From NCBI GenBank assembly GCA_028820655.1, contig JAPPIK010000025.1, positions 124,001 to 188,000 of the forward strand: a DNA stretch of 64,000 nt, read 5' to 3'. Below are positions 38,642 to 48,040 of the stretch, piece after piece. The translations under genes and the position numbers were made by a program. Each line of letters opens with the position of its first letter. Position 1 is the stretch's first letter. The notes beneath the pieces are model-generated. The model was not told the origin of the DNA, searched no databases, and worked only from the letters and a program-made list of their open reading frames with translations. The DNA comes from Candidatus Poribacteria bacterium. Lineage in GTDB: Bacteria > Poribacteria > WGA-4E > JAJDTR01.

Positions 38642-39634
38642 ATGCCAAAAAAGATTTTGCTATCGCGTCTTTTCTATAACACCGATTTCGATTCTGAACC
38701 GCGCCGCAACGGGCTAGCGGATTTGGCGGAATATGGATCACTCTCCCAACATCCCGATGAACTGACCGAGGAACATGCGGAAGATGTGATTGCGGTACTT
38801 GCGGGCGGTCCCCAAGTCCACGAGAGCTTTTACAGGGCGGCGAAAGACCTTAGGATTATCGCTCGATGGGGTGTGGGATTTGAAACCGTCAACGTGGATC
38901 TCGCGACAAAATACGGCGTAATTATTACCCTCGCGCCGGCACACCTAGACACGGTCGCCGAATATGCGATTGCCCAATGGTTTGCGACACATAAACGACT
39001 CTATACCATCAATGAGCGCGCGCATGAAGGTGACGCTTCTCTCATGCGCAATTTTGACGTAAGGGGGTCTACGCTTGGAATCTACGGACTGGGACGAATC
39101 GGGCAGGAGGTCGCGCTACGTGCGAAGCCGCTTCTCGGCGAGGATGGTCGGCTACTCGTGTACGATATAAGACCCGACATCATGGAGCTAGCGGCAAAAT
39201 TCGGCGCCGAAGCCGTCGATAACCCGATGACACTCTTCGAAGAATGCGACACTATCTCGCTCCACGTTGCCGGCGCAGATCCCATTGTCACCTATGAATG
39301 CCTGTGCGCCATGAAGCCGCATGCCTCTCTAATCAACCCGTCGCGCGGCAATTTGGTTGACGACGAGGCGGTACACCGCGCCATTCGCGAAGAACGGCTT
39401 TACTATTACGTCGTCGATGATCCATTGACCGGTTCAAGATCCATCCACAAGGGCCATCCACGCATCATCGCCACGAACCACTTTGCCGGGATAACCGTGG
39501 AGTCTTCAATACGCCTCGATCTTTGCACAATCGGTCAAGCCATCGACGCTCTAAACGGACGCGAACCGGCTCATGTCCTGAACCCCGATGTGTTGGTTCA
39601 CCCGCGGGTAAAAGGATTCTTGGGGAGGAGTTAA
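38642..39634 (+). CDS. D-isomer-specific 2-hydroxyacid dehydrogenase
   Basis: The 330-residue NAD-dependent enzyme has the catalytic and cofactor domains of the phosphoglycerate-dehydrogenase family. The Rossmann motif is TLGIYGLGRIGQEVA (about residue 143). An acidic residue after the second strand (VYDIRP) indicates NAD. The substrate Arg lies in NPSRGNLVDDEA, and the C-terminal ATNHFAGIT holds the catalytic His. Its exact substrate cannot be named. AAAAAGGAG precedes the ATG by eight bases. The FKBP gene starts 3 bases after its stop, so the pair forms an operon. Confidence 0.92.
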   Translation: MPKKILLSRLFYNTDFDSEPRRNGLADLAEYGSLSQHPDELTEEHAEDVIAVLAGGPQVHESFYRAAKDLRIIARWGVGFETVNVDLATKYGVIITLAPAHLDTVAEYAIAQWFATHKRLYTINERAHEGDASLMRNFDVRGSTLGIYGLGRIGQEVALRAKPLLGEDGRLLVYDIRPDIMELAAKFGAEAVDNPMTLFEECDTISLHVAGADPIVTYECLCAMKPHASLINPSRGNLVDDEAVHRAIREERLYYYVVDDPLTGSRSIHKGHPRIIATNHFAGITVESSIRLDLCTIGQAIDALNGREPAHVLNPDVLVHPRVKGFLGRS

Positions 39635-39637
39635 TCC

Positions 39638-40066
39638 ATGAAATTCTTCGGATTCAAGGACAGGAAGCAACTCGCCGAGGAGAACCTATCTCAAGGAGAG
39701 GCGTTCATTGCAGAGAATGGAAAAAGGGAGGGGGTCGTTTCGCTGCCGAGTGGTTTGCAATACGAGGTGATTCACGACGGCGGCGGCGATACGCCGGGCA
39801 CAACGGACACGGTTGTCACGCACTATCGCGGGACCTTGATTGATGGCAAGGAGTTCGACAGTTCACTTCGCCGCGGCGAACCCGCAAGGTTTCCCGTGAA
39901 TCGCGTGATTTCGGGCTGGACAGAAGCCCTCCAGTTGATGAAGGTTGGCTCGAAGTGGAAACTGTTCATACCTTCGGATCTCGCTTACGGCGAACGGGGC
40001 GCAGGTAAGGTGATCGGACCAAATGCAACCCTAATATTCGAAATTGAATTATTGGAAATTCAATAG
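39638..40066 (+). CDS. FKBP-type peptidyl-prolyl cis-trans isomerase
   Basis: The 142-residue protein has a short helical N-terminus (FGFKDRKQLAEENLSQGEAF) and one FKBP domain: LPSGLQYEVIHDGGGDTPG, VVTHYRGTLIDGKEFDSS, VISGWTEALQLMKVGSKWKL and IPSDLAYGERGAG. The aromatic and Asp residues of the proline pocket are kept. It resembles FkpA/Mip, but no signal peptide is present, so it is probably cytoplasmic. GGAGG lies within the end of the dehydrogenase gene. Confidence 0.94.
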   Translation: MKFFGFKDRKQLAEENLSQGEAFIAENGKREGVVSLPSGLQYEVIHDGGGDTPGTTDTVVTHYRGTLIDGKEFDSSLRRGEPARFPVNRVISGWTEALQLMKVGSKWKLFIPSDLAYGERGAGKVIGPNATLIFEIELLEIQ

Positions 40067-40231
40067 CGTTTCGCGGCAATTCATCCGTAGGGTGAGATCA
40101 GAGCAGCGTAAAGAGATTAATCGAGCGACTGGACCACCGGCATGATAGTGGATACCGGCGGCGTCCACCCACCCTCTATTTCGTGAGGAGCGCATCAGTA
40201 CCGTTTATAAGTACAATATCCAGCCAAGGAC

Positions 40232-41611
40232 TCAGCTTTGCTCGGGGGGTTCGACAAGCGATGCGCCGCCCGTCACGGCATCACTTGCAGCCAGCATAGC
40301 CAATTTGGCGTGAATCGTGTTGATCAACCCATCCAACTGCACCATGAGAGCGACATAATCATCGCCTGGCGGAAGCCTACCGTCAACGCGATCGTCTACC
40401 GCGCGCTTCTTGACACGAGATAGCACATCCAACAAACGATAGAGCTGCTGCGGGTTCGTTTCACCTCGCTGATCGGCTTCAATGTCTGCGATTCGCGTCA
40501 TGAATTCGTGCAATCGCATGCTCATACTCCGCCGCTTTTCGATGCGGTTTTGACGCAGCGTTGCACCGACCACAATAACCAGAATAGCCAGGACCAAGAG
40601 ATACGGCAGGGTATCGTTGAATGCTTCCGCCACGCTTGATGAAAAGGTAGGTTCGCCGCGATGATAATAATCCATGGCGCCGCGGTGGATGGGAAAATCC
40701 TGTTCTTCTTTCGCGAACCCTTCTGACAACTCCCTTAACCAGTTGCGGAAGGTCGTCGAGAGCGCCGTCTGCGTCATCGTACGCACGAGGAATGCGGGAA
40801 CATCCCGATGTGTGATGAGACTTGCTTTGACAGCAAGGCAGGTCGTGTCTTGCGTCGGCACAACATGCTCCCCCGAATACACGCTACGCGGCAATTGGAA
40901 AGGAAGGAATGCAGTGTTCTTGAAGACAAGCGCGTTCACCTCTTGAATGGGCAGGAGATCGTACTTTCCCGTCCCGAGCAATTTCCTCATCATCGGCGAA
41001 AGGCTGCCGGTAACGATAAACGCCGCGTCAATCTCTCCGCTGTCAAATGCCTTCAAGGTGTCGGCAAAATTGAGTTTGTGCATCTGCTTGTCATTCACGC
41101 TCATGTTGTAATGCCGAAGCACGTGTTGCGCCATCTGAATTGTGCCACTCTCTTTGGCACCTACGGAGACATTCACGCCGCTTAATCCCTGAATACCGTT
41201 CACGTTCATGCTCTTGCGAACGATGATGTGTAACACCTCAACGTAAAGATTGGCGACCGCCCTAACCTCTCGGAACGCTTCGACACTCTCACCCGATTCA
41301 TCTCCGTCGGCACCCCCAAGCCGCGAGCTCCCGTTGTTCTGAAAAAACGCAAATTGGACTTTACCTTCCGTGATTCGATTCAGGTTATCCGCAGAACCGT
41401 CTGTTGTCTGTATTTCGACCGTAATCCGGGGATATTCGAGTCGGAGCAGCTTCTTGAGCTGCAGTGCCAAGTGATGATATGCTCCACACTCCGATCCTGA
41501 AGCGATTGTGATGGAATGCGGAAGGCGTGAAGCAAGGCGATTATAACTGACGCCGGCGAAGATTATGCAAAGCAGAATTACAACAACGAGAATCCATCCT
41601 CGAATGTTCAT
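40232..41611 (-). CDS. TAXI-family solute-binding protein with two membrane segments
   Basis: The 459-residue protein starts with a membrane helix (GWILVVVILLCIIFAGVSY). A TAXI domain of TRAP transporters follows (about 30-320): ITIASGSECGAYHHLALQLKK, VQFAFFQNNGS and VNVSVGAKESGTIQMAQHVL. A second helix lies near residue 335 (LPYLLVLAILVIVVGATL), then a roughly 100-residue helical tail. Normal TAXI proteins are soluble, about 320 residues and paired with a fused TRAP permease; none is adjacent here. Instead its start overlaps the stop of an RCK potassium-channel gene by 4 bases. The extra helix and tail suggest a fixed sensor or regulator. Confidence 0.85.
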   Translation of the reverse strand: MNIRGWILVVVILLCIIFAGVSYNRLASRLPHSITIASGSECGAYHHLALQLKKLLRLEYPRITVEIQTTDGSADNLNRITEGKVQFAFFQNNGSSRLGGADGDESGESVEAFREVRAVANLYVEVLHIIVRKSMNVNGIQGLSGVNVSVGAKESGTIQMAQHVLRHYNMSVNDKQMHKLNFADTLKAFDSGEIDAAFIVTGSLSPMMRKLLGTGKYDLLPIQEVNALVFKNTAFLPFQLPRSVYSGEHVVPTQDTTCLAVKASLITHRDVPAFLVRTMTQTALSTTFRNWLRELSEGFAKEEQDFPIHRGAMDYYHRGEPTFSSSVAEAFNDTLPYLLVLAILVIVVGATLRQNRIEKRRSMSMRLHEFMTRIADIEADQRGETNPQQLYRLLDVLSRVKKRAVDDRVDGRLPPGDDYVALMVQLDGLINTIHAKLAMLAASDAVTGGASLVEPPEQS

Positions 41612-42738
41612 CCGATTTCCTCCTTGTCAATCCCAAGTTGGTCGAGCAGTCTCTGTCTCAACCCACTCTTGCCGGTAGCGTTCCACGCGTGCTTGCGATC
41701 GCCAAGCAGAATAAGTCCATCGCCATCCTCGACCATGAAATCTTTTTCGGGCGCCATGATGATTCTTCTCCCACGTATAACTCCCTGTGGCAGCACTCGT
41801 TCCTCCAATTCCACCAGACATTTGGAGATTTGAGCGAAAGTATACCCATCAAGTTGCGCATCCTGGATGCTGTAGAGTGTCGACTCGGTCCTGGTATCAA
41901 GCGTTGCAAATACCGACGGTCCAACTCCTCTATCAATAGCCGTTTTCGACAAAATTAGCGGCACAATCTCCCCCGTAAACACGATACGCTCACAGCCATT
42001 TCGCCGAAACAACCCTTCATTCTGCTTATCCAAACATTCCGCGACAATCTCAAGGCGTGGATGCAGATCGTCAATGATTCCAACAGCCGCCGCGGTAAGC
42101 ACATCGGCGCTGGAATCTTCTCCGCTGGCAAAGACTATTGCCGTGCGCGCCTCTGCCACGTTAGCTTGGATATATGTATTCGCGTTGGTTGGCGAACCGT
42201 GCGAAAAATAAATGTCATCGAAATTGTCGGCAACCCGGTTGGGCAATTCCTCAAAGGCCTCGGAGACAATCGCGATTGGAGACTCGCAGGTGTCCGCATC
42301 GGTGCGCAGATTCTCAATGACCGTTGTAATCTTGTCAGGGTTTTTGCTCCAATCTACTATTAATATGTGCCCATTCAGACGTAATCGAACCAATCCCTTC
42401 ACCCGCCTTTCATGAATGTCGGATAGCTTTGTAATTAGTTGGCTGGCCACTGTTGAAAAACACCCCAATGTTATGATGCTGAAGATGATTGTGGAAATTC
42501 GTCCTGCGTCGGTCTTAGCGGAAATGTCCCCATAACCGATGGTTGTCATGGTGATGAACGCTACCCATACCGAATCAAAGAGTTCCAAATTCGGATTTTC
42601 TCGCTCCTCAAAAGTGTGGAACGCGAACACATACAAAAGAAATGCGAGGAACATTATTTCGGAGACGAGCAAGGATGCACCACTTTTCCAAGGCAGCCAC
42701 CGACGTAATCGTTTTGCGATATGCTGGGGCGACATCAT
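41608..42738 (-). CDS. Two-helix potassium channel with RCK (TrkA-N/C) domain
   Basis: The 376-residue version from the Met at 42738 has TM1 (LLVSEIMFLAFLLYVFAF), a pore helix with selectivity filter TMTTIGYGD, and TM2 (ISTIIFSIITLGCFSTVA). A cytosolic RCK domain follows (GHILIVDWSKNPDKITTV, about residue 130). A TrkA-C-like end lies near residue 320 (RRIIMAPEKDFMVEDGDG, then LILLG). This is the MthK-like plan for ligand-gated K+ flux. The RCK glycine motif is altered (IVDWSKN), so the bound ligand may not be a nucleotide. Starts further upstream (to 42858) have no better site. Coupled to the TAXI gene by ATGA overlap. Confidence 0.87.
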   Translation of the reverse strand: MMSPQHIAKRLRRWLPWKSGASLLVSEIMFLAFLLYVFAFHTFEERENPNLELFDSVWVAFITMTTIGYGDISAKTDAGRISTIIFSIITLGCFSTVASQLITKLSDIHERRVKGLVRLRLNGHILIVDWSKNPDKITTVIENLRTDADTCESPIAIVSEAFEELPNRVADNFDDIYFSHGSPTNANTYIQANVAEARTAIVFASGEDSSADVLTAAAVGIIDDLHPRLEIVAECLDKQNEGLFRRNGCERIVFTGEIVPLILSKTAIDRGVGPSVFATLDTRTESTLYSIQDAQLDGYTFAQISKCLVELEERVLPQGVIRGRRIIMAPEKDFMVEDGDGLILLGDRKHAWNATGKSGLRQRLLDQLGIDKEEIG

Positions 42739-42893
42739 AATTGAATGGAGACCTGTAAACCGAGCGCTCGTCATTGACGACAACCGGCACCGTATCGCGG
42801 CAAGGAATACAGTGCATAACGATAGGATGTTCCTATCGTTAACGACAGGAACTATCAACTATGCGCTGACTCAGAGCCAAAACTATCCCCTCA

Positions 42894-43829
42894 TTAGGAA
42901 TCTGCCAGAACCGTGGATGGTCTGGTACCGAGTTCCCCTTCTCGCGACTTGTCATAGAATCGCCGCGTCGGATAGGCGAAGTTGATGTCTTGGTGGGCGG
43001 CAAACTGGTTCAAGACATCTTCCCAAATTGTCTCCGATGTGCCGCGGCGGGTACGCGGTTCACACAAATAACGGATGGTCAGTAGAACCCCACTTTCCGC
43101 GATGCTTGTGTAGACCGTGGGCGTTAGCACGGAATAGAATATCATGAACCTGCGGCTCGCCTCTTGAATTCGTTTCTGGGCAGCTTCACTTGAGTGCTGA
43201 GCGTGCTTCGTAACAATCTCTAGTAGAATCGTCTTGGCCTTTGTCCAATTGCTCTCGAAGGTCACCATCACCGGAAGTTCATTCCAGATATATTGAAACC
43301 CACTACTATAATTCGACACGACTTCACTCAACACTAAACCGTTGGGTATGTGAAGGAGTCGCCCAGTGCTCTGATCCGCATCCACCCAATTCCCGATTTC
43401 CATCAAGGTAAACTTAAAGATTCTCACGTCAATCACATCGCCTGCATGCTCTCCTATCTGAATTCGATCGCCCACATTAAACGGCCGACGCCAGATGACA
43501 TAAAACCATCCGGCAATAGCTGTCACTACGTCCTTCAGCGCAATCAGTAATCCGACAGCAGCAACAACTAGAATGGATGCCAAGTATTGAATGCCTTCGA
43601 ACCATACGCTTCCGACGAGCACAACCCCAAGAGCAGCGGCAACGCCCTTGGATGTCTTTCGCCATCGATATCGGAGACGTACGTCTTCCACTCTCCGCAG
43701 GACGATAGACATGACTACGGTACGGAGCAGCCAGAGTATCAATATGATGACTAATGACGTGAAGAGATTTCTCTGAATCAACGGCGTCAGTTTTGTTATT
43801 TGTGGAATCCATTGTGTAAGTGTTTCCAT
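42894..43829 (-). CDS. MscS-family mechanosensitive ion channel
   Basis: The 311-residue protein has four or so N-terminal membrane helices. The pore-lining TM3 region is AAVGLLIALKDVVTAIAGWF. The MscS beta-domain signature follows: RRPFNVGDRIQIGEHAGDVIDVRIF. A mixed alpha/beta C-terminal vestibule follows. It releases solutes on membrane tension. A TTG one codon upstream is also possible. It is first in the minus-strand set MscS, K+ channel, TAXI protein, with 155 bases between MscS and the channel. Together they suggest ion and turgor control. Confidence 0.9.
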   Translation of the reverse strand: METLTQWIPQITKLTPLIQRNLFTSLVIILILWLLRTVVMSIVLRRVEDVRLRYRWRKTSKGVAAALGVVLVGSVWFEGIQYLASILVVAAVGLLIALKDVVTAIAGWFYVIWRRPFNVGDRIQIGEHAGDVIDVRIFKFTLMEIGNWVDADQSTGRLLHIPNGLVLSEVVSNYSSGFQYIWNELPVMVTFESNWTKAKTILLEIVTKHAQHSSEAAQKRIQEASRRFMIFYSVLTPTVYTSIAESGVLLTIRYLCEPRTRRGTSETIWEDVLNQFAAHQDINFAYPTRRFYDKSREGELGTRPSTVLADS

Positions 43830-43907
43830 CAAGAATAACCCGTCTCCATCTCCTATTCGTTGTTAATTAATCATTCCAAACCGATTGTGATGTGCGACCG
43901 CCAACGT

Positions 43908-44837
43908 CTATTCGCGCGTGTAAGGGACGCCCAGCGCTTGAGGGGGAGTGGACCGGCCAACGAAGCCTGCCAGAACCAATAGTGTCAATACGTATGGCAG
44001 CATGAGCATGAACTGGTAAGGAACGTCCCATCCAATGGCTTGAAAACGGACCTCCAGCGACTCTCCAAGACCAAATAGGAGGGCTGCCCCGCACGCTTTG
44101 ACAGGATGCCATTTGCCAAATATTACGATTGCCAGAGCTATGAAACCCCTTCCGACGGTCATACCGGGGGTAAAGTAGGGAACATCGGCGAGTGACAGAT
44201 AGCCGCCAGCGAATCCCGCAATCACTCCTCCGAACAATACGCACAGTGTGCGTAATCTTCGCACATCAACACCGACCGCATCAACAGCTTTGGGGTGTTC
44301 GCCGCAAGCCCGAATTGTCAAGCCGTGTGAAGTTTGGAACAGATAAAAATACACGCAGGGAACAATTAGAAAGGTTAGAAAAACAAGGATGTTGTGCTGA
44401 AAAAAAGCCGCACCCACCCAAGGTATTCCGGACAGTAGAGGAATATGAACCTCACCAAACGCGGCAACTTTGAGCGCTGAACCGGTATAACCGAATAGTC
44501 TTTGATAGATAACCTCGGTCAAGCCTAACGCTAACAGCGTGATGCCCGTCCCGGTAACCACCTGATCTGCTGAAAGTCGAATGGTCAGGAATGCAAACAC
44601 ATAAGCGGTCATTCCTCCACTTAATCCGGCGGCAACTATGCCTATCCATGGAGCCAGGTTCGGAAGAGCGATGCCGGTATAAAAGGATCCCAACATTCCG
44701 AAGAATGCCCCCATTAGCATCATTCCTTCAATACCGATATTAATGACGCCGGAGCGCTGGACAATAACCTCACCCAATGCAGCCAAGAGCAATGGGGTTG
44801 CTTGTCGTATGGTTGCCGCGAGGATCTCTTCAAACAT
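43908..44837 (-). CDS. ABC transporter permease of the BMP/nucleoside type (NupQ/YufQ-like)
   Basis: The 309-residue membrane protein has eight to ten helices and the family signature EVIVQRSGVINIGIEGMML near residue 22, as well as ACGEHPKAVDAVGVDVRRLR, the cytoplasmic coupling loop that contacts the ATPase. Permeases of this type import nucleosides or simple sugars with a BMP lipoprotein, an ATPase with two domains and a second permease. None of these is beside it: a PEGA gene lies upstream and MscS downstream. The ATG at 44837 lacks a strong ribosome binding site. Confidence 0.9.
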   Translation of the reverse strand: MFEEILAATIRQATPLLLAALGEVIVQRSGVINIGIEGMMLMGAFFGMLGSFYTGIALPNLAPWIGIVAAGLSGGMTAYVFAFLTIRLSADQVVTGTGITLLALGLTEVIYQRLFGYTGSALKVAAFGEVHIPLLSGIPWVGAAFFQHNILVFLTFLIVPCVYFYLFQTSHGLTIRACGEHPKAVDAVGVDVRRLRTLCVLFGGVIAGFAGGYLSLADVPYFTPGMTVGRGFIALAIVIFGKWHPVKACGAALLFGLGESLEVRFQAIGWDVPYQFMLMLPYVLTLLVLAGFVGRSTPPQALGVPYTRE

Positions 44838-44909
44838 TGATGATAGAGACTAGGATATATTGAAACGAAAACACTCTCATGCTGTCGCGGATACGCGCAA
44901 AACGGCGAC

Positions 44910-45323
44910 TCACTCCGTGGGCGCTTGCACCTCGCCGGGATGCATGTCGATTTTAACAGTTTGCGAAGGGGTGATCCCCGTGATTTCAACCATTTCCCTT
45001 CGATCCGTATAGCCCTGCTTTTTCAATAGGATTTCGTGCGTCTTCCGCCCAAGGTTGAGAAGTTTTGCTTCGCGGCGGCTATCGGAAGTGACCGTCTTTT
45101 GTTGCCCGTTGAGATACACCTCTGCCCCGCCGACATTGGATTTTATGGTCAAGTGAACTCGGGGATAGCGCATCGGTGCAGTCGGTTGAGGTGCGACTAT
45201 TGGCCGAAAAGATTGGATAATGATTACGATAACGACGAGAGCGGCAATCGCCCCAATGGCAATCCACGGAAATAGATTCCGGGGCACCTTACGACTTACA
45301 GTGGACTCTTCATTTTGCTGCAT
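44910..45323 (-). CDS. Membrane-anchored PEGA-like protein
   Basis: From the ATG at 45323 (AGGGAGA nine bases upstream) the product is 137 residues: a short polar start, one membrane helix (LFPWIAIGAIAALVVIVIII), a Pro-rich linker and a PEGA domain (VHLTIKSNVGGAEVYLNGQQ, then HEILLKKQGY). It is a second stand-alone PEGA protein like that at 26063, unrelated in linker. It may present the PEGA module outside the inner membrane. The permease gene follows 72 bases on. Confidence 0.75.
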   Translation of the reverse strand: MQQNEESTVSRKVPRNLFPWIAIGAIAALVVIVIIIQSFRPIVAPQPTAPMRYPRVHLTIKSNVGGAEVYLNGQQKTVTSDSRREAKLLNLGRKTHEILLKKQGYTDRREMVEITGITPSQTVKIDMHPGEVQAPTE

Positions 45324-45746
45324 ACTATGTTCTCCCTGGGAGCCATCTAAGCACAAGCCAATTATCCTCGACCAATGTTAACCTAAGACCAATTGAGCGT
45401 GTATCTTATCATGAACTGCCGAGACGATGCAAACAGATACGACCATGATTGTATCGACCGCGATCGGCAACGTGGACGTTCGTATCGATTCAGATTGTGG
45501 TACGGAAGCACATATTATGGCTCTTCTCGTCTACACCGCACATGAACCCGAAAAACCAAATAGCAATGTCTAATACGGAGTCACGAAGTCGGTATAAGCC
45601 ACCATCCGTGATTTCGGATTGCGGCTTTTCCACGAGGACTTCAACCCGCCAATCTTCTAATAGAGCATAGACAAGCGTCGCAAAGTGACTGCCGCTCTAT
45701 CAACGGAGGTTAGAAGCAATCGCCCCATGGAGCGCCAAATCTGTAC
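45324..45746. other. Divergent intergenic region
   Basis: About 420 bases between the PEGA gene and the rpsB promoter. No gene is supported; a short frame at 45449 lacks a start signal. Confidence 0.4.
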
Positions 45747-45776
45747 TTGACACGATTCGCGAGAATATGTTATATT
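45747..45776 (+). promoter_or_regulatory. Sigma-70-type promoter of the rpsB operon
   Basis: TTGACA (45747-45752) and TATATT (45771-45776) are separated by 18 bases. The -35 hexamer is a perfect consensus and the spacing is near optimal. It would give a leader of about 130 nt before rpsB. Confidence 0.75.
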
Positions 45777-45782
45777 TCTTCA

Positions 45783-45913
45783 ATTATTGAGGTTCGATTC
45801 GAAATCAAACACACTTCCCGATTTACACAGAGGGTGCTCTCAGTTTGAGAGTCTGATGTAAGTTTGAAGGGAGTGAACGCTAAAACCCGAGGCAATACAG
45901 GAGGATTATTTTT
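45783..45913 (+). promoter_or_regulatory. rpsB 5' leader with a hairpin, possible S2 autoregulation
   Basis: The leader contains CTCTCA-GTT-TGAGAG (45837-45851), a perfect 6-bp stem, and a TTCGATTCGAA palindrome (about 45793). Autogenous control of rpsB through its leader is known in other bacteria; whether this leader does it is inferred. Confidence 0.35.
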
Positions 45914-47347
45914 TTGAGAACTACGATGAAAGCACTCCTTGAATCCGGAGTTCACTTTGGTCACCAGACGCGACGTTGGAACCCCAAAATGGCGAAGTAC
46001 ATATTCGCCGAACGCAACGGCATTTACATCATTGACCTTCAGAAAACGTTGCGTATGCTCGAGACCGCATGTGAATTTGTACAGGAGATAGGAGCACGCG
46101 GCGGTTCAGTGCTCTTTGTGGGAACAAAGAGGCAATCCCAAGAAGCTGTGATAGAAGAAGCCACTCGGTGTCAAATGTTTTATGTTAGTCATCGTTGGCT
46201 TGGGGGAATGCTCACCAACTTCCAAACCATTCGACGAAGTATTCAACGACTCGAGAAATTGGAATCTGACGAAGCCAATGGCGTCTTTGACCAACTCCCC
46301 AAGAAGGAGGTTATCCGTCTAGGGCGAGAAAAATCGAAATTGACCAACAACCTAACCGGAATCAAGTCAATGAAGCGCTCCCCGGACGCGGTAGTCATTA
46401 CCGACACGCGAAAGGAACATACCGCTATATTGGAGTCGAACAAACTAGGAATTCCGGTTATCGGTATTGTTGATACAAATTGCGATCCCCAGTTAATTGA
46501 TTTCCCGGTTCCCGGCAACGACGATGCAATTCGAGCAATTCGGTTGATATGTTCCGTTTTGGCAACTTCGATAATTGAAGGGAGAGGGACCGCATTGGAA
46601 GGCGCGGACACCCAAGAAGCCGTGGCGCCTGAAGCGGCGGTAGAAAGCGATGCACCGGAAACCGTCGAATCGGTCGACGAGGCAGCAATTAGCGCAACCG
46701 ATGGCGCGGGAGAAACTTCGAAGGACACCGCTGAAGTCGAGACTACGGCAAAGCGTCCACAAAGAAGACGACGCGCAAGCACGAAATCTAGGAAAACGGA
46801 CACAGATTCTTCGGAGGTTGAAGCCTCAGCTGTCCAGCCTGCTCAAGCGGGTACCGTGACCGAGGTTAAGACCGAAGGAGAGGTCGAGGAAACGCCCAAA
46901 CCTACACGCCGCAAGAGGCGCACTAGCACAGGAACCAAGAAGGCAGACGCGGAATCCGAGACTACCAAGGCCGAATCCACAGCGACCAAGGCGATTTCAC
47001 AGGACAGTTCTAGTGGAGAGAAGGCAGAGCCGGCCGAAGTCGATTCAACTGCCAAACCTGCACGCCGCAAGCGGCGCACTAGCACAAGAACCAACAAAGC
47101 GGATTCGGAAAACAGGACTACCGAGGCCGAATCCACAGCCACCGAGGCAATTTCACAGGACAGTTCTAGTGGAGAGAAGGCAGAGCCGGCTGAAGCGGAT
47201 TCAGCTGCGAAACCTGCACGCCGCAAGCGGCGCACCAGCACAAGAACCAAGAAGGCAGACGCAGAAACGGCTGAAGGCACGGCAGCAGAAATCCCAACGT
47301 CATCCAGCACTTCTGCGGACGACGAAACTACCAAAGCGGAGGCCTAA
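45914..47347 (+). CDS. rpsB: 30S ribosomal protein S2 with a long repetitive C-terminal extension
   Basis: Residues 1-228 are a normal S2 ([20 protein letters not shown], then [33 protein letters not shown] and [16 protein letters not shown]). The start is TTG with AGGAGG nine bases upstream. The next Met, 4 codons on, is 21 bases from that site, and family starts also favour the TTG. The remaining 240 or so residues are low complexity: Ala/Glu/Thr/Ser segments alternate with RRKRRTST basic clusters, in 52-residue repeats matching the 156-bp DNA repeat. The tail is not needed for known S2 function; it may bind RNA or a partner. First gene of the rpsB-tsf-frr-cdsA-dxr-rseP run. Confidence 0.95.
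   Translation: MRTTMKALLESGVHFGHQTRRWNPKMAKYIFAERNGIYIIDLQKTLRMLETACEFVQEIGARGGSVLFVGTKRQSQEAVIEEATRCQMFYVSHRWLGGMLTNFQTIRRSIQRLEKLESDEANGVFDQLPKKEVIRLGREKSKLTNNLTGIKSMKRSPDAVVITDTRKEHTAILESNKLGIPVIGIVDTNCDPQLIDFPVPGNDDAIRAIRLICSVLATSIIEGRGTALEGADTQEAVAPEAAVESDAPETVESVDEAAISATDGAGETSKDTAEVETTAKRPQRRRRASTKSRKTDTDSSEVEASAVQPAQAGTVTEVKTEGEVEETPKPTRRKRRTSTGTKKADAESETTKAESTATKAISQDSSSGEKAEPAEVDSTAKPARRKRRTSTRTNKADSENRTTEAESTATEAISQDSSSGEKAEPAEADSAAKPARRKRRTSTRTKKADAETAEGTAAEIPTSSSTSADDETTKAEA
46907..47263 (+). repeat. 156-bp tandem repeat within rpsB
   Basis: Units begin at CGCCGCAAG at 46907, 47063 and 47219 (the last incomplete). The unit is a multiple of 3, so expansion or contraction changes the S2 tail by 52 residues without a frameshift. 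Confidence 0.85.
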
Positions 47348-47388
47348 TGCTCTCGTTGAACAACAATCATTGGAGGTTTTCTTCCTAG

Positions 47389-47991
47389 ATGGATATCACA
47401 GCAAAAATGGTGAGTGATCTTCGGACACGTACGGGGGCCGGCATCATGGACTGCAAAAAGGCTCTCTCCGAAACAAACGGCGACGTAGAGGCGGCAATTC
47501 AGTTCCTCCGTGAAAAAGGGCTGCGAGCTTCTGAACTGAAAAGTGGCAGAGCGGCTAGCGAAGGTTTGGTTGTGTCATACATTCATCCCGGCAACCGAAT
47601 CGGGGTATTGGTGGAAGTAAACTGTGAAACAGACTTTGTGGCGCGAACCGACCAGTTTCAGAATCTTGCAAAAGAGATAGCCATGCAGATTGCCGCGGCC
47701 AAGCCAAAGTACGTGAGCAAGGAGGATGTATCGGAAAGCGTATTGGATGCTGAAAAGGCGATTCTCAGAACGCAGACACTCGATGAAGGAAAGCCCGAGA
47801 GAATAGTAGACAAAATTGTCGAAGGACGGATGGGCAAGTTTTACTCGGAAATGTGCTTAATGGAGCAAGGCTACATTCGCGATGCCGACAAGACGGTCAA
47901 ACAGCTTTTGCAGGATTCAATTGCACAACTAGGGGAAAACATCATCGTGAAACGTTTTTCGCTTTACGTATTGGGGCACGACGACGATTAA
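47389..47991 (+). CDS. tsf: Translation elongation factor Ts (short form)
   Basis: EF-Ts recharges EF-Tu with GTP. The 200-residue protein carries the N-terminal UBA-like part (VSDLRTRTGAGIMDCKKAL), the core EVNCETDFVAR signature and a dimerisation part (MEQGYIRDADKTVKQLL). Its length fits the short form found in several phyla, lacking the second core subdomain of E. coli EF-Ts. It follows rpsB as usual. GGAGG lies 12 bases before the ATG. Confidence 0.95.
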   Translation: MDITAKMVSDLRTRTGAGIMDCKKALSETNGDVEAAIQFLREKGLRASELKSGRAASEGLVVSYIHPGNRIGVLVEVNCETDFVARTDQFQNLAKEIAMQIAAAKPKYVSKEDVSESVLDAEKAILRTQTLDEGKPERIVDKIVEGRMGKFYSEMCLMEQGYIRDADKTVKQLLQDSIAQLGENIIVKRFSLYVLGHDDD

Positions 47992-48040
47992 TAGTACCCC
48001 TATGGCATACCAAGAATATTCTTTCACGAGGATTTAGAAA

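Noticed and set aside
45783-45913. Search for a tRNA or known riboswitch in the rpsB leader
   Set aside because: Hairpins are present but no cloverleaf and no conserved riboswitch core.
46243-47334. Long open frames antisense to rpsB (186 and 163 codons)
   Set aside because: They follow from the biased codon composition of the repetitive S2 tail; no start signal or motif.
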